Of a stretch of 64,000 nucleotides of DNA, positions 1 to 10,826 are shown one piece after another. How positions within the stretch are numbered: the stretch's first letter is position 1; each line of letters starts with the position of its first letter. A program made the position numbers and the translations under genes. Source of the DNA: an uncultured Ulvibacter sp. (GTDB lineage Bacteria > Bacteroidota > Bacteroidia > Flavobacteriales > Flavobacteriaceae); contig CALSSW010000001.1 in NCBI GenBank assembly GCA_943789105.1, forward strand, positions 496,001 through 560,000, read 5' to 3'. Below the pieces are notes generated by a model, which was given only the letters and a program-made list of their open reading frames with translations, ran no database searches and was not told where the DNA came from.

Positions 1-104
1 TAATTTATTTTTAATAAACAACCTTGTTTACATCTTTGTTAAAATTTGCAATAAATTCTTTTGACAAGCCCTAGCAAAATTACTTTTTTGAAGTATTTTT
101 GCTT

Positions 105-1634
105 ATGCAAAATAACGTCCTCATTCTTGATTTTGGATCTCAATACACACAGCTCATTGCTAGACGTGTTAGAGAATTAAACATCTATTGCGAAATACAT
201 CCTTTCAACAAACTACCTCAAGATTTATCAACTTTCAAAGCCGTTATTTTGTCTGGGAGCCCTTCCTCGGTTCGTTCAGATGATGCTCCAGCTCTAGATC
301 TTTCAAATATTAAAGGAATCTTACCTCTGTTAGGGGTTTGTTATGGTGCCCAATATTTAGCCCACTTTTTTGGTGGAAAAGTATCTCCTTCAAACATCAG
401 AGAGTATGGACGTGCTAACTTAACCACCATACATGATCATGCTGGTTTGTTTGCAGGTATTTCAGAAGACACGCAAGTATGGATGAGCCACAGTGACACC
501 ATTAGCGAATTGCCTGAGGGAGGAGTTCGTTTAGCAAGTACCAATGATGTTGCCAATGCAGCCTATAGAATTGAAGGCGAAGACACCTATGCCATACAAT
601 TTCATCCAGAGGTATATCACACACAGGATGGTAAACAACTGTTAGATAATTTCTTAATTGAAATTGCAGGGGTAGATCCTAGCTGGACACCTGCTGCTTT
701 TGTAGATACTACTGTCTCACAGTTAAAAGAAAAAATTGGTGATGATAAAGTTGTACTAGGGTTAAGTGGTGGTGTAGACTCTACCGTTGCGGCTATTTTA
801 TTGCATAAAGCAATTGGACAAAACCTCTATTGTATTTTTGTAAATAATGGACTTCTGCGCAAAGATGAGTTTTCTAGCGTATTAAAACAATACAAAGGAA
901 TGGGCCTCAATGTAAAGGGTGTTGACGCCTCAGATCTGTTTATAAGCGCCCTGAAAGATAAGTCTGACCCAGAAGAAAAACGTAAAGCAATTGGAGGAGC
1001 TTTTATTGATGTATTTGATCAACAGGCCACTGCAATTAAAGATGTGGTATACCTAGCTCAAGGAACAATATATCCAGATGTAATAGAGAGCGTTTCTGTT
1101 AACGGCCCTTCTGTTACTATTAAATCGCACCACAATGTTGGCGGGTTGCCTGATTACATGAAATTAAAGATTGTAGAGCCTCTGCGTATGTTATTTAAAG
1201 ATGAGGTGCGTCGTGTTGGTGCACAAATGGGTATTGATTCAAAATTATTAGGGCGTCACCCATTTCCAGGTCCTGGTTTAGCCATTCGTATTTTAGGAGA
1301 TGTCACACCAGAGAAAGTACGTATTTTGCAAGAGGTAGACCATATCTTTATTCAAGGCCTAAGAAAGTGGGATTTGTATGATAAAGTATGGCAGGCTGGT
1401 GCTATGTTGTTGCCCGTAAATAGTGTTGGGGTAATGGGTGATGAGAGAACCTATGAAAAAGTAGTAGCCCTTCGTGCTGTAGAGAGCACAGATGGTATGA
1501 CTGCAGACTGGGTAGATTTACCTTACAAATTTTTGCAAGAGACTAGCAATAATATTATAAATAGAGTTAAGGGAGTTAATCGAGTGGTGTACGATATTAG
1601 TAGTAAGCCACCTGCAACGATAGAGTGGGAGTAG
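105..1634 (+). CDS. guaA: GMP synthase (glutamine-hydrolysing)
   Basis: Converts XMP to GMP with glutamine and ATP, the last step of guanine nucleotide synthesis, in the cytoplasm. The N-terminal class I glutamine amidotransferase domain (about residues 4-190) has Cys79 in GVCYGAQ and His167/Glu169 in FHPEV. The ATP-pyrophosphatase domain has the PP-loop SGGVDS at 221-226, and the C-terminal dimerisation domain ends in PPATIEWE. Length (509 residues) is normal for the family. An in-frame TTG at 99 exists, but ATG 105 is the better start because [16 protein letters not shown] matches the usual beginning. A TATTTTTG element at 94-101 ends only three bases before this ATG, so the message may have almost no leader. 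The gene upstream is outside the window. Confidence 0.97.
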   Translation: MQNNVLILDFGSQYTQLIARRVRELNIYCEIHPFNKLPQDLSTFKAVILSGSPSSVRSDDAPALDLSNIKGILPLLGVCYGAQYLAHFFGGKVSPSNIREYGRANLTTIHDHAGLFAGISEDTQVWMSHSDTISELPEGGVRLASTNDVANAAYRIEGEDTYAIQFHPEVYHTQDGKQLLDNFLIEIAGVDPSWTPAAFVDTTVSQLKEKIGDDKVVLGLSGGVDSTVAAILLHKAIGQNLYCIFVNNGLLRKDEFSSVLKQYKGMGLNVKGVDASDLFISALKDKSDPEEKRKAIGGAFIDVFDQQATAIKDVVYLAQGTIYPDVIESVSVNGPSVTIKSHHNVGGLPDYMKLKIVEPLRMLFKDEVRRVGAQMGIDSKLLGRHPFPGPGLAIRILGDVTPEKVRILQEVDHIFIQGLRKWDLYDKVWQAGAMLLPVNSVGVMGDERTYEKVVALRAVESTDGMTADWVDLPYKFLQETSNNIINRVKGVNRVVYDISSKPPATIEWE

Positions 1635-1801
1635 TACCTTCAAAGGTGTTGGTTTAATTTTTTGACAGCTATTGTTTTCTTGGCACTAGTTTTGTAATAT
1701 TATTTACAAAACGTTTTTAGGTTGTTTTAATAGTACTTACATTGATTGTTTATTGCGATTTTTTATTTTTAAATTTCAGAAGCATTCATAAAATCTCAAA
1801 C

Positions 1802-3760
1802 ATGAAGTATTTTATTTCTCTTTGTATGGTTTGTATTTTTTTTGTTAGTAGCTTGGCTATTGCGCAAGAAGAGTATAAAACTCATAGGGTTCAAAAAAAC
1901 CAAACCCTATATCAAATTGCTACATTATATGGGGTTTCTCAGACCACGATAAAAAAAAGAAATCCAGAGATTGAAAATGAGTTAACAGTAGGTACTTTGC
2001 TGGTAATCCCTTCCGTTAGCAAATCTGTAGTTACTCAAAATCCTCCCAAATTTAAAAAACACAAAGTACGACGAAAAGAAACCCTATTTAGCATTTCCAA
2101 AAAATACAATGTCTCTATTGATGCAATAAAACGCTACAATAAACAGCTATACGCTCGTCAAATAAAAAAAGGTGAGAGATTACAGATTCCGCTACATTTA
2201 AAAACTGTAGATGTCCCAGTGGCAATTGATAATGACTCTATAATCTCTGGAGCAACAACTATAGACACATCTAAGCTTTCAAAACATACAGTTAAGGCTA
2301 AAGAAACGCGATACGGTATTGCTAGAATGTATGGCATTACTGTAAGTGAACTGGAGCAAATGAACCCTCAATTAGGTATAGGGCTTGCTCAATATGCAAT
2401 TATTAATGTTCCATCTACAGCTATTTTACAAACCGCTATTGCGGAGAAAGGTTATACGTTTTATCAGGTGCAACCAAAAGAAGGTTTTTACAGATTAAAA
2501 GTAAAAACCAACCTAACAAAAGAACAAATTATTGCTTTAAATCCATATGCCAAAGACGGTTTGCAAGATGGCATGATCCTGAAAATCCCAACAAATGCTT
2601 CTACTTCATTAACTGGCCAAATTAACATAAGAGATTTACAGCAAACAATTATTGATGCCTCACAAAAACGTATTGCTGTATTACTACCATTTCATTTAAA
2701 TAAAATATCCTCAGATTCTTTAACACTAAAGCAACAGCAGATAAAGAGAAATAGATTGATGTCTTTGTCTCTAGATTTTTACAGTGGGCTTTTAATGGCC
2801 ACAGAATTTGCCAAAGACAAAGGAATCTCATTGCAGCTTGATGTGTTTGACACCCAATACAGTACAGCTATTGTTAGCGATATTATTAACAATAACGCAT
2901 TTGATACTTTTGATGCTGTTATAGGCCCCCTTGGTCAAAAAAATATAGAAAGTGCTGCTGCTATGCTGCAGGATACTAATGTGCCTATTTTTTCTCCTTT
3001 GAGCAACAAACAAATCAAGGTGTCTAAAAATGTGTTTCAGAGTTTGCCAAGTGATGCAATGCTTGAGGATGGAATGCTCGAGTACATTGTTTCTGGCATG
3101 AGTGACAAAAATGTAATTGTCATTACAGATGATACCAAAAAAGCCCAACTGGCAAAAATAATGGCTGCTATTCCAGATGCTAAAATAGTTTCTTTGCGTG
3201 AAGAAGGTTTTTTACGCATTGAGGATATTGAAATTCAAATAGATGAGACCAAAGAAAACTGGGTTATTCTTGAATCTATAGATCCCATTTTAATAAGTAA
3301 TGTGGTAGGAGTTTTAAATGGTCTGCCTGTTATAGACCCAGATTTAGAGGAGGACGAGGAGCCTGTAGATTATGAAATACGTTTGTTTAGTTTAGACAAA
3401 AATGCTGCCTTTGATTACCATGACGTTTCTAATGTACATCTTGCAGAGTTAAACTTTACGTTTCCATCTGTGAATAAAAGTTATAATTATAAGGATAAAA
3501 ACGCCTTTTTAATTAGTTATAAAAATAAATACGGAGTGCTGCCTAATAGGTTTGCTGTTCGTGGTTTTGATTTAACCTATGATATTGTTTTAAGACTTGC
3601 AAGCTCCGAAGATATATTTACTGCATCCAAGCAAGAATTTGAAACCCAGTATATTGAAAATAAATTTAGGTACTCAAAAGGTCTGTTGTCTGGCTATCAA
3701 AACAATGCCTTTTATATCATAAAATACCAAGACAATCTTCAATTTCAAGTTTTAGAATAA
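1802..3760 (+). CDS. Secreted LysM protein with periplasmic-binding-protein-like C-terminus
   Basis: A 652-residue exported protein. A signal peptide (about 1-21, ending AIAQ) is followed by four LysM-type repeats at about 25-70, 84-131, 160-204 and 218-263, recognisable by repeated Y/F-x-I-A/S-x-x-Y-x-V and a closing hydrophobic-IP. Residues about 295-650 look like a type 1 periplasmic-binding fold, including a QKRIAVLLPFHL start and repeated alpha/beta elements. LysM domains bind peptidoglycan, so a periplasmic cell-wall-associated role is likely; the ligand of the C-terminal domain is unknown. I chose ATG 1802 because the longer frame from 1742 puts 20 unlikely residues before the signal peptide. 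Its stop codon shares one base with the start of the next gene, which suggests co-transcription. Confidence 0.85.
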   Translation: MKYFISLCMVCIFFVSSLAIAQEEYKTHRVQKNQTLYQIATLYGVSQTTIKKRNPEIENELTVGTLLVIPSVSKSVVTQNPPKFKKHKVRRKETLFSISKKYNVSIDAIKRYNKQLYARQIKKGERLQIPLHLKTVDVPVAIDNDSIISGATTIDTSKLSKHTVKAKETRYGIARMYGITVSELEQMNPQLGIGLAQYAIINVPSTAILQTAIAEKGYTFYQVQPKEGFYRLKVKTNLTKEQIIALNPYAKDGLQDGMILKIPTNASTSLTGQINIRDLQQTIIDASQKRIAVLLPFHLNKISSDSLTLKQQQIKRNRLMSLSLDFYSGLLMATEFAKDKGISLQLDVFDTQYSTAIVSDIINNNAFDTFDAVIGPLGQKNIESAAAMLQDTNVPIFSPLSNKQIKVSKNVFQSLPSDAMLEDGMLEYIVSGMSDKNVIVITDDTKKAQLAKIMAAIPDAKIVSLREEGFLRIEDIEIQIDETKENWVILESIDPILISNVVGVLNGLPVIDPDLEEDEEPVDYEIRLFSLDKNAAFDYHDVSNVHLAELNFTFPSVNKSYNYKDKNAFLISYKNKYGVLPNRFAVRGFDLTYDIVLRLASSEDIFTASKQEFETQYIENKFRYSKGLLSGYQNNAFYIIKYQDNLQFQVLE

Positions 3761-4173
3761 TGAGCACAGCTAAAGTTACATACCAATCAAGCCTAAGAAC
3801 ATCCTGCGAGCACCTAAAATCTAGTACTACATTTATTACAGATGCTCCCACAGACAACAACGGAAAAGGGGAGGCTTTTTCTCCAACAGACACAATTGCT
3901 ACTGGACTGGCCAGCTGTATGCTTACAGTCATGGGTATAAAAGCAGCTACTCTGGAAGGGGCTTTTATAGATGGTGCTACTGCACTAGTTACAAAAACAA
4001 TGGCTAGTAATCCAAGGCGTATTTCTAAAATTGAAGTAGTATTTAACTTCCCAAAAAAACTGGAAGCTAAGACGCAAAAAATACTAGAAAACACAGCTAG
4101 TACTTGTCCTGTTCATTATAGCCTGCATCCAGATATTGAAAAAGTGATTACCTACCACTGGGGTGATTTATAA
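3760..4173 (+). CDS. OsmC family protein
   Basis: A 137-residue protein of the OsmC/Ohr superfamily, which reduces organic or fatty-acid hydroperoxides with a cysteine pair. Both expected cysteines are visible: one in ATGLASCMLTVMG (about residue 51) and one in ASTCPVHYSL near residue 112. The length is typical. Within the superfamily it resembles the YhfA/OsmC-like group more than Ohr, but the sequence alone does not fix the substrate. The start ATG overlaps the TAA of the LysM gene by one base, so translation is probably coupled. The protein is cytoplasmic, with no signal peptide. Confidence 0.88.
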   Translation: MSTAKVTYQSSLRTSCEHLKSSTTFITDAPTDNNGKGEAFSPTDTIATGLASCMLTVMGIKAATLEGAFIDGATALVTKTMASNPRRISKIEVVFNFPKKLEAKTQKILENTASTCPVHYSLHPDIEKVITYHWGDL

Positions 4174-4268
4174 TTTTTCAAAACATCGTTTTTAACCAAA
4201 TGGTAGTGTATTTTTAATATTCTACCCTACATTACTTTAATGTTTCAATAAACAAATAATTGTTTCCT

Positions 4269-4508
4269 ATGGCCTCTGGATTTAAAAAACCGCTTTCTGC
4301 TCCAGAACATTTGGTGCGTTTGGCAAACTACAAAATGCCCTTTGGAAAATATAAAAACTGCTATTTGGTCAATATACCAGAGCCTTATTACGTCTGGTTT
4401 AAGCAAAAAGGATTTCCTGCAGGTACCCTTGGAAACCTATTACAAGAAATGTATGAAATAAAACTCAACGGCCTTGAAGATTTAATACGTCCTTTGATTA
4501 GAAAATAA
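4269..4508 (+). CDS. DUF3820 family small protein
   Basis: A 79-residue protein with the DUF3820 signature: a KMPFGKYKNCYL segment followed by IPEPYYVWFKQKGFPAGTLG. The M-P-F-G-K-Y/H-x-G pattern resembles the C-terminal segment found near some exonucleases, and the family is thought to relate to nucleic-acid enzymes, but no function is established. I prefer ATG 4269 over an in-frame TTG at 4260 because MASGFKKP is the usual beginning. It stands alone between the OsmC gene and a small membrane protein gene, each about 75-95 bases away. Confidence 0.8.
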   Translation: MASGFKKPLSAPEHLVRLANYKMPFGKYKNCYLVNIPEPYYVWFKQKGFPAGTLGNLLQEMYEIKLNGLEDLIRPLIRK

Positions 4509-4582
4509 TTTTATTTTTATCATTTTACAAGCAACCATTTTATTAATCTTACATCTTTAAGGCGTACACTGTAAAAAAATTC

Positions 4583-4960
4583 ATGTATTTAATAGCAAAA
4601 TCTGTATCAAAGTGGTATCCAGAACTCTTTCTAATTGTTTCTGTGATTATTTATTGGGCATTGACGGCAACCCTTGTTAATCCTGTTGCTATTTCATTGG
4701 TAGTATTATTGGTAGCTCAGCTTCGCTTTAAAAGTAAAACCTTAGGTATTGCCTTATCTTTTGTTTTTATGCTGCTCAGCTTTTACATGATGCTGGCTAT
4801 TTTCTCAGATATAGTCAACCTAGATTTTTTCTACCCTAGGGGATTGTTAATGCTTGGCTTTGGAACACTTTATTTTGGAGCCACTGCTTATTTTGCATTT
4901 ATTTTGCTCAGAAAAAACAGTACCACTGTCAATGAGCGTCTTCCAATTGGTAATGATTAA
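4583..4960 (+). CDS. Small multipass membrane protein, unknown function
   Basis: A 125-residue protein that I do not recognise beyond its likely occurrence in flavobacteria. It has about four hydrophobic stretches (about residues 14-30, 31-45, 52-75 and 86-110), consistent with a four-helix inner-membrane protein. A short polar tail ends in NERLPIGND. There is no lipobox, metal motif or catalytic pattern. It lies just upstream of pyrG on the same strand with a 139-base gap, and its transcriptional link to pyrG is unclear. Confidence 0.65.
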   Translation: MYLIAKSVSKWYPELFLIVSVIIYWALTATLVNPVAISLVVLLVAQLRFKSKTLGIALSFVFMLLSFYMMLAIFSDIVNLDFFYPRGLLMLGFGTLYFGATAYFAFILLRKNSTTVNERLPIGND

Positions 4961-5042
4961 CAATTTTATAAAATTTGTTTTTTATTAGCTTGACTATTAT
5001 CCTTAAAAGTTTCCTTTCCTTTCTTTAAAAAATAGTATGTAG

Positions 5043-6716
<1,674 letters not shown>

Positions 6717-6852
6717 GACAATTTGGCGCAAATAGTAGTTGGGCTAGATTATTGAAATAAAACTAAGGAGCAAGCTCTGAAATATTAAACAACCAAAACC
6801 AGTAACATTGGTTTTACTATTTCCGCAGAAAATTTAAAAGCGGAGTATCATT

Positions 6853-8760
6853 ATGGAAGAAAAGAAATTTGATTTAAACTCGATTATAGGTTTTGTGTTA
6901 ATTGGAGCCATCTTTATTTGGATGCTGTATTTGCAACAACCCACCCAGGAGGAAATTGCTGCCCAAGAAGCAGAAATTGCTGCCCAAGCAAAGGCAGCAG
7001 CAGAAATGGCAGCCTCTAACACATCTGATGGTGATGTAACTTTAAGTGAAGCAACTCAGAGCATGGCCTCTGGAAGTGCCAAAGACTCTGTAGGTATGCA
7101 AAAGCTCCAAAACAAGTTAGGGTCTTTTGCCTATTCTGCAAGTCTTCCATCTGCAAATGATGCTACAACTGTTTTAGAGAATGATGTATTGTCTTTAACC
7201 ATAAGTAACAAAGGAGGATATGTAACACAGGCTCGTTTAAAGAATCACACAACCTATGATTCTATTCCGGTATACCTTATAAGAGATGGCAACGCAACTT
7301 TAAATTTTCAGTTTTCTGCAGAAAATAGATTGTTAAACACACAAGAGTTATACTTCGAGCCAACCCTTTCTTTAAATGGAAACAACCAGGTGCTTAGCAT
7401 GCGTCTTAAAACTTCAGATAATGCCTACCTAGAATATCGTTATGAGCTTATACTTGGCGAGTACATGACCAATTTTAGTATTAAATCTCAAGGTTTAGAA
7501 GATGTTATAAACACTAGCCAACCGATGTATTTGGATTGGAAACTAAAAGGGTATAGACATGCAAAAAGTATTAGTTATGAAAACAGATACTCTAGATTAA
7601 CCTATGAGTATGAGAACGACAAACACTCTAAGCTATCTCCAACTGGAGAGGATCAAGATGTTGAGGTAGCTGTTAATTGGTTAAATTTTAGACAGCACTT
7701 TTTTAGTTCTATGTTACTTACAGACACATCTTTTAAAGAGGTAGCCTTCAGCTCTAGAGATCTTGTTGAGGATGAAACGGTAGATACCGTTTATACAAAA
7801 CAATACGGAGCTAAAATATTAATTGAGCCAAAGTCTGGTGCAGTGTCGCAAAACATGAATATGTATTACGGCCCCACAGATTATCAAATATTTAAAAAGT
7901 ATGACCGTAATTTAGATCAGGCAATGCCGCTTGGGTGGGGTATTTTTGGTATGATTAATAAGTTTATCATTATCCCTTTATTTGGTTTTCTGAGTGGTTT
8001 TTTACCAGCTGGAATTGCTATTATCATGTTAACTATTTTGCTGAAGTTGGCCTTATCTCCGGTTCAATACAAGCAGTATCTAGCCCAAGCAAAAATGAAG
8101 GTGCTTAAGCCAGAGATTGACGCTATCAAGGAGCGTTTGGGTGATAATAAAATGAAAATACAACAAGAAACAATGAAGTTGCAAAACATTGCGGGTGCCA
8201 GTCCTCTCAAGGGTTGTTTGCCCGCCATATTGCAAATTCCTGTATTTTATGCCTTGTTTACTTTTTTCCCGACAGCCTTTGATCTTCGTCAAAAAAGTTT
8301 CTTGTGGGCAGATGATTTATCTAGTTATGATACCATCTACCAATTCCCTGCAGGTTTCTCTATTCCGTTTTATGGAGATCATGTAAGTTTATTTCCCATA
8401 CTAGCCTCACTGGCTATATTCTGGTACATGACCATGACTATGGGGCAAAACATGCAAGCTCAGCAGCAGCCTGGGATGCCAAACATGAAGATACTCATGT
8501 ACCTGTCTCCACTGTTTATGTTGGTGTTCTTCAATAACTACGCCAGTGGATTGTCACTATACTACTTTGTATCCAATTTAATTACTATTGGTATTATGTT
8601 AGTGATTAAAAACATGATTATTGATGAAGAAAAAATAAAGGCGCAGATTATCGTAAATAAAGCCAAACCTAAAAAACAAAACAAGTTTCAAAAGAAAATG
8701 GCCACAATGATGGAGCAGGCAGAGGAGCAGAAAAAATTACAAAAAAAGAAGAAAAAATAA
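6853..8760 (+). CDS. yidC: Membrane protein insertase YidC
   Basis: Inserts and folds inner-membrane proteins, alone or with SecYEG. The N-terminal helix (about 12-27) anchors a large periplasmic domain (about 60-340). The conserved 60KD_IMP insertase core follows from about residue 370: a helix with GFLSGFLPAGIAIIMLT, the cytoplasmic hairpin SPVQYKQYLAQAKMKVLKPE, a segment with GCLPAILQIPVFYALF, and two last helices including SGLSLYYFVSNLI. The C-terminus is strongly lysine-rich (KKLQKKKKK), typical of ribosome-contacting tails. The length of 635 residues fits Bacteroidota YidC. A Glu/Ala-rich segment at about 35-60 is probably a linker. Confidence 0.96.
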   Translation: MEEKKFDLNSIIGFVLIGAIFIWMLYLQQPTQEEIAAQEAEIAAQAKAAAEMAASNTSDGDVTLSEATQSMASGSAKDSVGMQKLQNKLGSFAYSASLPSANDATTVLENDVLSLTISNKGGYVTQARLKNHTTYDSIPVYLIRDGNATLNFQFSAENRLLNTQELYFEPTLSLNGNNQVLSMRLKTSDNAYLEYRYELILGEYMTNFSIKSQGLEDVINTSQPMYLDWKLKGYRHAKSISYENRYSRLTYEYENDKHSKLSPTGEDQDVEVAVNWLNFRQHFFSSMLLTDTSFKEVAFSSRDLVEDETVDTVYTKQYGAKILIEPKSGAVSQNMNMYYGPTDYQIFKKYDRNLDQAMPLGWGIFGMINKFIIIPLFGFLSGFLPAGIAIIMLTILLKLALSPVQYKQYLAQAKMKVLKPEIDAIKERLGDNKMKIQQETMKLQNIAGASPLKGCLPAILQIPVFYALFTFFPTAFDLRQKSFLWADDLSSYDTIYQFPAGFSIPFYGDHVSLFPILASLAIFWYMTMTMGQNMQAQQQPGMPNMKILMYLSPLFMLVFFNNYASGLSLYYFVSNLITIGIMLVIKNMIIDEEKIKAQIIVNKAKPKKQNKFQKKMATMMEQAEEQKKLQKKKKK

Positions 8761-8833
8761 CGGCTACTGGTTACAACATTAATTGTTATTACAAGTAATA
8801 GAGTATAATGTATAACACAAAACGCTAATATCT

Positions 8834-9520
8834 ATGAAAAGTATTGTTGTATTTGTTTTTATATTTTGTTTTACTGTAGGTACTCTTTTGGCCCAACAAA
8901 TCAACCAAAAAGATGTCAGGGGGATGCGTCAAGGACTATGGACAAAGTACTATCCTAACTCCCAACAGCTGCGCTACCAGGGTAGCTTTGTAGATGATAA
9001 GGAAGTTGGCACCTTTTCTTTTTACTGTGAAACCTGCGGGGAGCAGCCCTTTTGTGTTAAAGAGTTTTCTCCAAATGCTCCAACTCAGGTCCGGTATTAC
9101 ACAAAAAGTGGAGATTTAGTAAGTAAAGGCGCTATGAGCGGTAAGCAACGTAATGGTTTATGGCTTATTTTTCATGAAAACTCTCAAAAGGTAATGACTC
9201 GAGAGTTTTATGTAGCTGGAAAACTCCACGGAGAAATCACCACCTATTATCTCTCTGGAGAGATAATTGAAACAACTACATATCGCAATGGTGTTAAACA
9301 AGGAAAGAGTTCTTATTACGCTCCAGATGGTGTTAAATTAAAAGAGCTTTCTTATAAAAACGATTTGTTAGACGGTCCTGCGGCATATTATTCTCACACT
9401 GGTAAACTTACCATGAAGGGAGATTATAAAAATGGGATGCATCATGGTGTTTGGAATTATTATAAGGATGGAAGATTTCTATTAAGTGAAACCTTTCCAA
9501 AGCCAGAAAATAAAAACTAA
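8834..9520 (+). CDS. Secreted MORN-repeat (YwqK-like) protein
   Basis: A 228-residue exported protein. A signal peptide (1-20, ending LLAQQ) is followed by about seven short repeats with the pattern G-x-x-x-G-x-W/x-x-Y-Y, such as RQGLWTKYYPNSQQLRYQG and HHGVWNYYKDG, which match MORN-like YwqK repeats. Such proteins are often labelled antitoxins by homology, but nothing here supports a toxin-antitoxin role. The signal peptide points to the envelope. It lies between yidC and mnmA on the same strand with 73- and 45-base gaps. Confidence 0.82.
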   Translation: MKSIVVFVFIFCFTVGTLLAQQINQKDVRGMRQGLWTKYYPNSQQLRYQGSFVDDKEVGTFSFYCETCGEQPFCVKEFSPNAPTQVRYYTKSGDLVSKGAMSGKQRNGLWLIFHENSQKVMTREFYVAGKLHGEITTYYLSGEIIETTTYRNGVKQGKSSYYAPDGVKLKELSYKNDLLDGPAAYYSHTGKLTMKGDYKNGMHHGVWNYYKDGRFLLSETFPKPENKN

Positions 9521-9565
9521 TAATAGATCATAGGTAGAACATGCCTTTATCTTTAAAAACAGAGA

Positions 9566-10753
9566 ATGAAACGTGTTGTTGTTGGTCTTAGTGGAGGAGT
9601 AGACTCTAGTGTTGCTGCGTATCTTTTAAAACAGCAAGGCTATGAGGTCATTGGCCTTTTTATGAAAAACTGGCACGATGATTCTGTTACTATTAGTGAA
9701 GAGTGCCCTTGGCTAGAAGACAGCAACGATGCTATGTTAGTGGCTCAAAAATTAAACATTCCTTTTCAAATAGTAGATTTAAGTGTGCAATACCAAGAGC
9801 GTATTGTTGACTATATGTTTAGGGAGTATAAAATGGGTAGAACCCCAAATCCAGATGTACTTTGTAATCGTGAAATAAAGTTTGATGTGTTTATGAAAAT
9901 AGCCCTTGATTTGGGCGCAGATTATGTGGCAACGGGTCATTATTGTAGAAAGGCCACTCAAAGTATTGATGGCAAAGATGTTTATAGTTTGTTATCTGGT
10001 AAAGATGCTAATAAAGATCAGAGTTATTTTTTATGTCAGCTATCTCAAAGTCAATTGGCAAAGACATTGTTTCCTATTGGCGAAATACTAAAGCCTGATG
10101 TTCGTAAAATTGCAGCCCAGCAAGATTTAATAACTGCAGAAAAAAGAGACTCTCAAGGTCTTTGTTTTATTGGAAAAGTTCGCTTGCCAGAATTTCTGCA
10201 ACAACAATTAGCTCCCAAAAAAGGAGCTATCATTGAAGTGCCCTTAGAAAGTCAAAAATATAAAAACATACCAAGAAGTTTCTCCTCTGAAACAGAAAGG
10301 CTACAACACTTATCAACCAAAATAGCTTATAGCATTGAAGATGGTAAAAAAGTTGGAACCCATCAAGGGGCGCATTATTTTACAAATGGCCAGCGTAAGG
10401 GGCTTGCTGTTGGAGGAACCAAAGAACCTTTGTTTGTCATAGCCACAGATGTAAATGAAAATGTTATTTATACCGGCCAAGGTAAAGACCATCCGGGTTT
10501 ATACCGCAGCGGCTTGTTTGTAAAACAAGATGAAATTCATTGGATACGGGAAGATCTAACTCTCAACAACGGGGATACACTATGTGTTATGGCCCGAATT
10601 CGCTACAGGCAAAAGCTAGAAAGGGCAACGCTCTATAAAACAGCATTGGGCATGTATGTTATTTTTGAAAATCAGCAATCTGCTATTACTCAAGGGCAGT
10701 TTGTTGCCTGGTATGATACAAATGAATGTTTGGGTAGCGGTGTTATTTCTTAA
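9566..10753 (+). CDS. mnmA: tRNA-specific 2-thiouridylase MnmA
   Basis: Thiolates U34 of tRNAs for Lys, Glu and Gln. The PP-loop SGGVDSS is at residues 9-15, the catalytic Cys100 is in [11 protein letters not shown], and the second Cys200 is in SQGLCFIG. A central TGHYCRK block and a C-terminal beta-barrel region (about 290-395) complete the fold. Length (395) is normal, with an insertion around 220-260 common in this phylum. A TATCTTTA element at 9548-9555 is a possible -7 element. The ATG at 9566 gives the canonical [11 protein letters not shown] start. Confidence 0.97.
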   Translation: MKRVVVGLSGGVDSSVAAYLLKQQGYEVIGLFMKNWHDDSVTISEECPWLEDSNDAMLVAQKLNIPFQIVDLSVQYQERIVDYMFREYKMGRTPNPDVLCNREIKFDVFMKIALDLGADYVATGHYCRKATQSIDGKDVYSLLSGKDANKDQSYFLCQLSQSQLAKTLFPIGEILKPDVRKIAAQQDLITAEKRDSQGLCFIGKVRLPEFLQQQLAPKKGAIIEVPLESQKYKNIPRSFSSETERLQHLSTKIAYSIEDGKKVGTHQGAHYFTNGQRKGLAVGGTKEPLFVIATDVNENVIYTGQGKDHPGLYRSGLFVKQDEIHWIREDLTLNNGDTLCVMARIRYRQKLERATLYKTALGMYVIFENQQSAITQGQFVAWYDTNECLGSGVIS

Positions 10754-10826
10754 GTCAAATATATCGTATCTTTAAAAGACTTATTTCTGGTTTAAAAGGG
10801 TTATGATTAAACAATAAAAACATGCT

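Noticed and set aside
1635..1680. Hairpin after guaA (ACCTT/AAGGT)
   Set aside because: The loop would be only two bases and the T-run is distant, so I do not call a terminator.
3717..4094. 125-codon open frame on the minus strand over the OsmC gene
   Set aside because: It is a shadow of the OsmC frame, with no recognisable protein features.
8834..9520. Toxin-antitoxin locus
   Set aside because: The YwqK-like label is only a family name; the protein is secreted and no toxin gene is adjacent.
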